Position numbers and translations under genes: made by a program. The notes beneath the pieces were generated by a model. The model searched no databases. It saw only the letters and a list, made by a program, of their open reading frames with translations, and was not told the origin of the DNA. A stretch of DNA of 64,000 nucleotides. Origin: Thermohalobaculum sp039030715. Lineage in GTDB: Bacteria; Pseudomonadota; Alphaproteobacteria; Rhodobacterales; Rhodobacteraceae. Positions 61,501 through 64,000 of this stretch are shown piece after piece (the stretch's first letter is position 1; every line of letters begins with the position of its first letter). The stretch is from contig JBCCDU010000008.1 of the NCBI GenBank assembly GCA_039030715.1, forward strand, positions 1 to 64,000, in the 5' to 3' direction.

Positions 61501-64000
61501 CGAGGATAACGCGGCGCAGTCGACCACGTTGCGAACCCGGTTGGAATTCGAAACCGGCATCCTGAGGATCGAAAGCCGCCCTTATCTCTCGGAACAGGAC
61601 TGGACACTCCATGCCCGTGGCACAGTGGGCCGCGCCCGTGCGCCCGGGGCCGGTGTTCCCGCGCATCCGGGCCTGGCGCTGCTGCCGGAATGGCCGGGCG
61701 AGCGGCTCTATGCCCTGCTCGACGCGGCGGGCCTCAGCTATGGCCCCGCGTTTCGCCGCGTGACCCGCCTGCGCGCGGGCGGTGGATGGGCTGAGGCCGA
61801 TCTGAGCGCGCCGGAGGGAGCCGAGCGTTTCCAGGTTCATCCTGCAGTTCTGGACGGTGCGTTTCATGCGATTTTCCCGCTGATCGCGGCTGAACTCGCA
61901 GATGCCGGGCTGAGTGCCAGCATAGAGAATGGCGATACATTCGTGCCCGTGCGCTTCGGTCATGTGACATCGCTTGCGCCGGGCCAGGTACCGGCACGGG
62001 CCGATCTGCATCTGGTGCGCCTCAATGACCACGGGGCCGAGATTGCGCTGACGCTGCGCGACAGCGACGGGCGCAGCATGGTCCGGCTGGAGGGACTGCG
62101 TCTGCAGAAGATCCGCCTGAAGGCCCAGCGCCACTCCGGCCCCAGCCTGTGGCACCAGCGCATGTTGCCTATGGCAGAGAACGATATGCCTGCTGCTTTG
62201 GCTGCGGAATGGGCCGAGTCCCAGAAACGGCTCGCAGATCTGGGGCTGACGGCTGTGGACGCACCGGAACCCGATGCAGGATCGCTGATCGTCGACGCCG
62301 CTTTCCGCCGTGTCGCATGGGACGCGCTAAGCATGCTGGCCGGGGATGAGGGTCGTTTGAGCGCCCATCCGGACGGTTTGGCCGAAAGCGCGTTGCCTCT
62401 TTATCATCGCCTGCGCCACGCACTCGAAGAAGACGATGTCATTGTGCCTGTGGAAGAAGAGGCGGCCTTGCTGGACTGCCCCTACCCACGTCTGGACGAA
62501 TTGCTGGATGCGCTGATTTCCGAGGCACCACAACGTTCTGGCGATGTGATGAGCCTGATGCGCTGCGCGACGGTTCTGCCGAATGCTCTGGCCGAAGGGC
62601 TCGGAGACGGGCATGGCGCGCGCCCGGCCCGCTATGCCCCAGCGCAGCGGCGTCTGTGGCAGGCGGTGGGCGCAGCGATTGAAGATTTCGTGGCATGCCA
62701 TCCGGGTGAGCAAGCCCTCGAGGTTATGCTGCTCGGGGATGCACCGGTCGATCTGCTCGACCATCTTTGTGCCTTGCCGGGCCTGACCCGCCTGACGCTG
62801 AGCGACCCCGAAGACCATCGCGTCGAGATCCTGCGCCTAACTGCGCCGCAGCACCCCGTTCTGCGGGTGGTGAACTGGGAAGACGCTTTGCAAACCAATG
62901 TCGATCTCGTGGCCTCCGGCGATGCCCTGGGCCGTCTTGGCCGGGCTCGAGTGGCCTTGCTGGATGACATGCTGCGTCCCGGTGGAGTGGTCGTGGCGGC
63001 GGAACGGATCCCGGATCTGGGTGTCGACCTGACCCATGGCCTCGACGCTGATTGGTGGGCCGAAACGCTGATGCCGGAGACACCGCTCAGCCAGCTCGAT
63101 GGGGCAGAGAGTTGGATGGCTGCCCTCACTGGCGCCGGTTTCGACGGGGTCGCGGCAGCTCCGCTTGATGTGGGCGATGTCGCGGCTACTATGCTGACTG
63201 CCCGGAAGGTCGAGCGACGCGCGTCGATCGAGGAGCCCGGCCCGCGCAAATTCCTGATGATCGATGCGGGCGAGATCCTAGAGCAGGCCTTGATAGGTTC
63301 TGGCCATCAGGCGGCGCATGTGACGGAAGAGGACCTGCCAAAATTGCTTAGCGCCGAGGATCCTGCAGATCTGGTGCTTTGCCTGGTGCCTCGCGCCGAT
63401 TTCACCGAACAGGTAATGCAATTGCAGCGAATCGTAGCGCTCGCCCCGCTGCCGGGACGGCTCTGGCTGCTGGCATCGGGTGCTGACCGGGCGCAGACCG
63501 CGCGCATTCGTGGCGTCATGCGGGTGGTGGCAAATGAACATCCGGGCCTGGATCTGCGGCTGGCCGATCTGGACGAGGGCGCCGACCCCTCCTCGCTGGC
63601 CGCCATTCTAGCCAATCCAGGAGAGGAGCGCGAATGGCATCTCTCGCATGCCGGTATGTCGGTGCCACGGGTCGAAGCGCTGCCCGATCCGCAACCGCGC
63701 CAGCTTGCGGAATGCGATGCCCTTTCGCTCGGAATGCGGCGGGATGGCGCGCTGGATACGCTCGAGTGGCAACCGGCCCAACGCCGCGCGCCGGAAGCTG
63801 ATGAGATCGAGATTTCGGTCGCGGCTACGGGGCTGAACTTTCGCGATGTGATGTGGGCGCAGCGCTTGTTACCTGCCGAAGCGCTAGAGGACGGATTCGC
63901 CGGTGCGACGCTTGGGATGGAATGCTCCGGCATCGTCACCCGTGCCGGTGCGTCGAGCGAATTCGAGCCGGGTGATCGGGTTATCGCCTTCGCCCCGCAA
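58589..64000 (+). CDS. Type I polyketide/fatty-acid synthase (RkpA-like), C terminus cut by window edge
   Basis: Frame open for 1804 codons to the last base, no stop. Domains in order: ketosynthase with C180 (DTACSSS), H314 (EAHGTGT) and H352 (TNVGHLEA); acyltransferase with S626 (GHSVGE) and an unusual YPYH specificity loop; dehydratase with H928 (HVVDGAVVLP) and D1089 (LDGAFH); a methyltransferase-like stretch from about residue 1200 to 1540 whose SAM glycine motif is lost (EVMLLGDAP at about 1378); a pseudo-ketoreductase-like stretch; and the start of an enoylreductase (GLNFRDVM, about 1745). This is the iterative FAS-like order. Beside kps genes it matches the rhizobial RkpA role in K-antigen lipid synthesis, by inference. 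KR and ACP would lie beyond the edge. Confidence 0.9.
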   Translation, partial: MRKTRKPTPPGIAITGYSCRLPGAADPTAFWDLLMSGRCAVGPIPQSRWDAERFYHPGKLLPGTSYSNSAGLVEDVWGFDPGFFGISPREAEQMDPQQRVMLEVVWEAIEHAYLTSDDLPKLRCGVFLGAASLDHSLVSISEPATMGPNFMTGNTLSILSNRLSYVFDLKGPSYTVDTACSSSFYALHQAAEALRKGEIDAAIVGGINLVLSPFHFVGFSRAAMLSPDGLCKAFDASANGYVRGEGAVAFVLRRGDALAGHEPVRAELLGTGVNSDGRTIGLSMPSETDQARLLDKVYQALDVNPDHVAFMEAHGTGTHVGDPIEARAIGTVLGQRRSQPLTIGSAKTNVGHLEAASGLVGLLKAQLALEHGRVPPSLHFNEPNPEIDFDGLNLRVAVEPVSFEAQPEDTPWIAGVNSFGFGGANAHAVLRQAPPQPEPQVTPAAPMPPLILSAASKSSLAALATRWRERLDGVPGVEAAALISANARLRTRHTHRAVLTGQADLLPDQLDALANDTKHPGCLTGEAPDRGGKTAFVFCGNGAQWVGMGLDLYETDTAYRESFDRVSKAFRRLSGLDLTALMRAEDLSEQLDHGLVGQPLLLALQIALVEALAAKGLRPDAVAGHSVGEVAAAWTAGCLSLSDACRLIHARASAMEELRGTGAMAAVLAGADAAENALADMGLTGLDIAGDNSPRSSTISGPADLVEAFIAGSKSRRLAARQIPVTYPYHGPALEQVREALLAGLKGIKPKKGRIPVFSSTTGGEIAGTELGATYWWQNARQRVRFREAVEGLAHFGVTSFVEIGPRPQLQAYVTDTARGIGRKVAVTPSLDNSAKSPRDAVAIVARALAHGAQVDEAAFFGPERGPVASLPAYPWSHTQFRAPVTSNGIDILGERPSHPLLGWQLRPGEGVWRCEIDAIKRPWLADHVVDGAVVLPGAAFVEIALAAGAETHGSTEIELRDFDILAPLMLEDNAAQSTTLRTRLEFETGILRIESRPYLSEQDWTLHARGTVGRARAPGAGVPAHPGLALLPEWPGERLYALLDAAGLSYGPAFRRVTRLRAGGGWAEADLSAPEGAERFQVHPAVLDGAFHAIFPLIAAELADAGLSASIENGDTFVPVRFGHVTSLAPGQVPARADLHLVRLNDHGAEIALTLRDSDGRSMVRLEGLRLQKIRLKAQRHSGPSLWHQRMLPMAENDMPAALAAEWAESQKRLADLGLTAVDAPEPDAGSLIVDAAFRRVAWDALSMLAGDEGRLSAHPDGLAESALPLYHRLRHALEEDDVIVPVEEEAALLDCPYPRLDELLDALISEAPQRSGDVMSLMRCATVLPNALAEGLGDGHGARPARYAPAQRRLWQAVGAAIEDFVACHPGEQALEVMLLGDAPVDLLDHLCALPGLTRLTLSDPEDHRVEILRLTAPQHPVLRVVNWEDALQTNVDLVASGDALGRLGRARVALLDDMLRPGGVVVAAERIPDLGVDLTHGLDADWWAETLMPETPLSQLDGAESWMAALTGAGFDGVAAAPLDVGDVAATMLTARKVERRASIEEPGPRKFLMIDAGEILEQALIGSGHQAAHVTEEDLPKLLSAEDPADLVLCLVPRADFTEQVMQLQRIVALAPLPGRLWLLASGADRAQTARIRGVMRVVANEHPGLDLRLADLDEGADPSSLAAILANPGEEREWHLSHAGMSVPRVEALPDPQPRQLAECDALSLGMRRDGALDTLEWQPAQRRAPEADEIEISVAATGLNFRDVMWAQRLLPAEALEDGFAGATLGMECSGIVTRAGASSEFEPGDRVIAFAPQ

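Noticed and set aside
1..64000. tRNA, rRNA, CRISPR, insertion sequence or prophage signal
   Set aside because: I found no cloverleaf-like gene, repeat-spacer array, transposase or integrase motif by reading; absence is limited by manual inspection.

Overview
The window is a GC-rich (roughly 60-65%) chromosomal segment that looks like a Rhodobacterales (Roseobacter-group or Paracoccaceae) alphaproteobacterium. The clues are an FnrL-type regulator next to cbb3 oxidase ccoN, a VPLPA-CTERM protein together with an XrtD-type exosortase, a homodimeric AceE-type pyruvate dehydrogenase followed by pntAB, and Rhizobium/Rhodobacter-style capsule genes beside an RkpA-like type I synthase. I see no tRNA, rRNA, insertion sequence, phage or CRISPR array.

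Layout. (1) 1-1906, minus strand: fnrL, then the 5' part of ccoN, with two FNR-like palindromes between them. (2) 2393-11171, plus: a central-metabolism run of pyruvate dehydrogenase E1, E2 and E3 (E2 and E3 each carry one lipoyl domain), then both subunits of the proton-translocating transhydrogenase, giving acetyl-CoA, NADH and NADPH supply. (3) 11190-39456: a large exopolysaccharide locus of the exosortase type. It has a WbaP-like initiating transferase, an exosortase-EpsI fusion (XrtD type), a Wzz/GumC-like chain-length protein, a WecG-type transferase, an ExeA-like ATPase, a CpsD-like kinase, a Wza-like exporter, an outer-membrane barrel, one VPLPA-CTERM substrate, a PrsT-like TPR lipoprotein, a ligase/polymerase-like protein, a flippase, several glycosyltransferases, three sulfotransferases, a 2OG-Fe(II) oxygenase and a very large secreted glycosidase-like protein. 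(4) 39529-43860, minus: an RND efflux pump and its adaptor. (5) 44265-48582: divergent hybrid histidine kinase and GGDEF-EAL protein. (6) 48590-53161: small catabolic genes (Rieske oxygenase, histone-deacetylase-like amidohydrolase, ArgE-like deacetylase, DUF1028, RidA). (7) 53219-64000: an ABC-type capsule export locus (kpsC, kpsM, kpsE, a degenerate kpsT) facing a type I PKS/FAS that runs off the right edge and is probably RkpA-like.

How they fit together. The window holds two separate surface-polysaccharide systems. One is Wzx/Wzy-like, tied to exosortase sorting and apparently to sulfation. The other is a group-2-like ABC capsule system whose lipid anchor may be made by the adjoining synthase. 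The observations most worth following are: a KpsT whose Walker B glutamate, signature and H-loop are all lost; a PKS/FAS with an apparently dead methyltransferase domain; an EAL domain with a key acidic residue changed to lysine beside an intact GGDEF domain; and the XrtD/VPLPA locus with its own substrate.

Starts were chosen by eye from Shine-Dalgarno spacing, signal peptides and family length. Functional calls rest on recognised motifs only; no searches were run.
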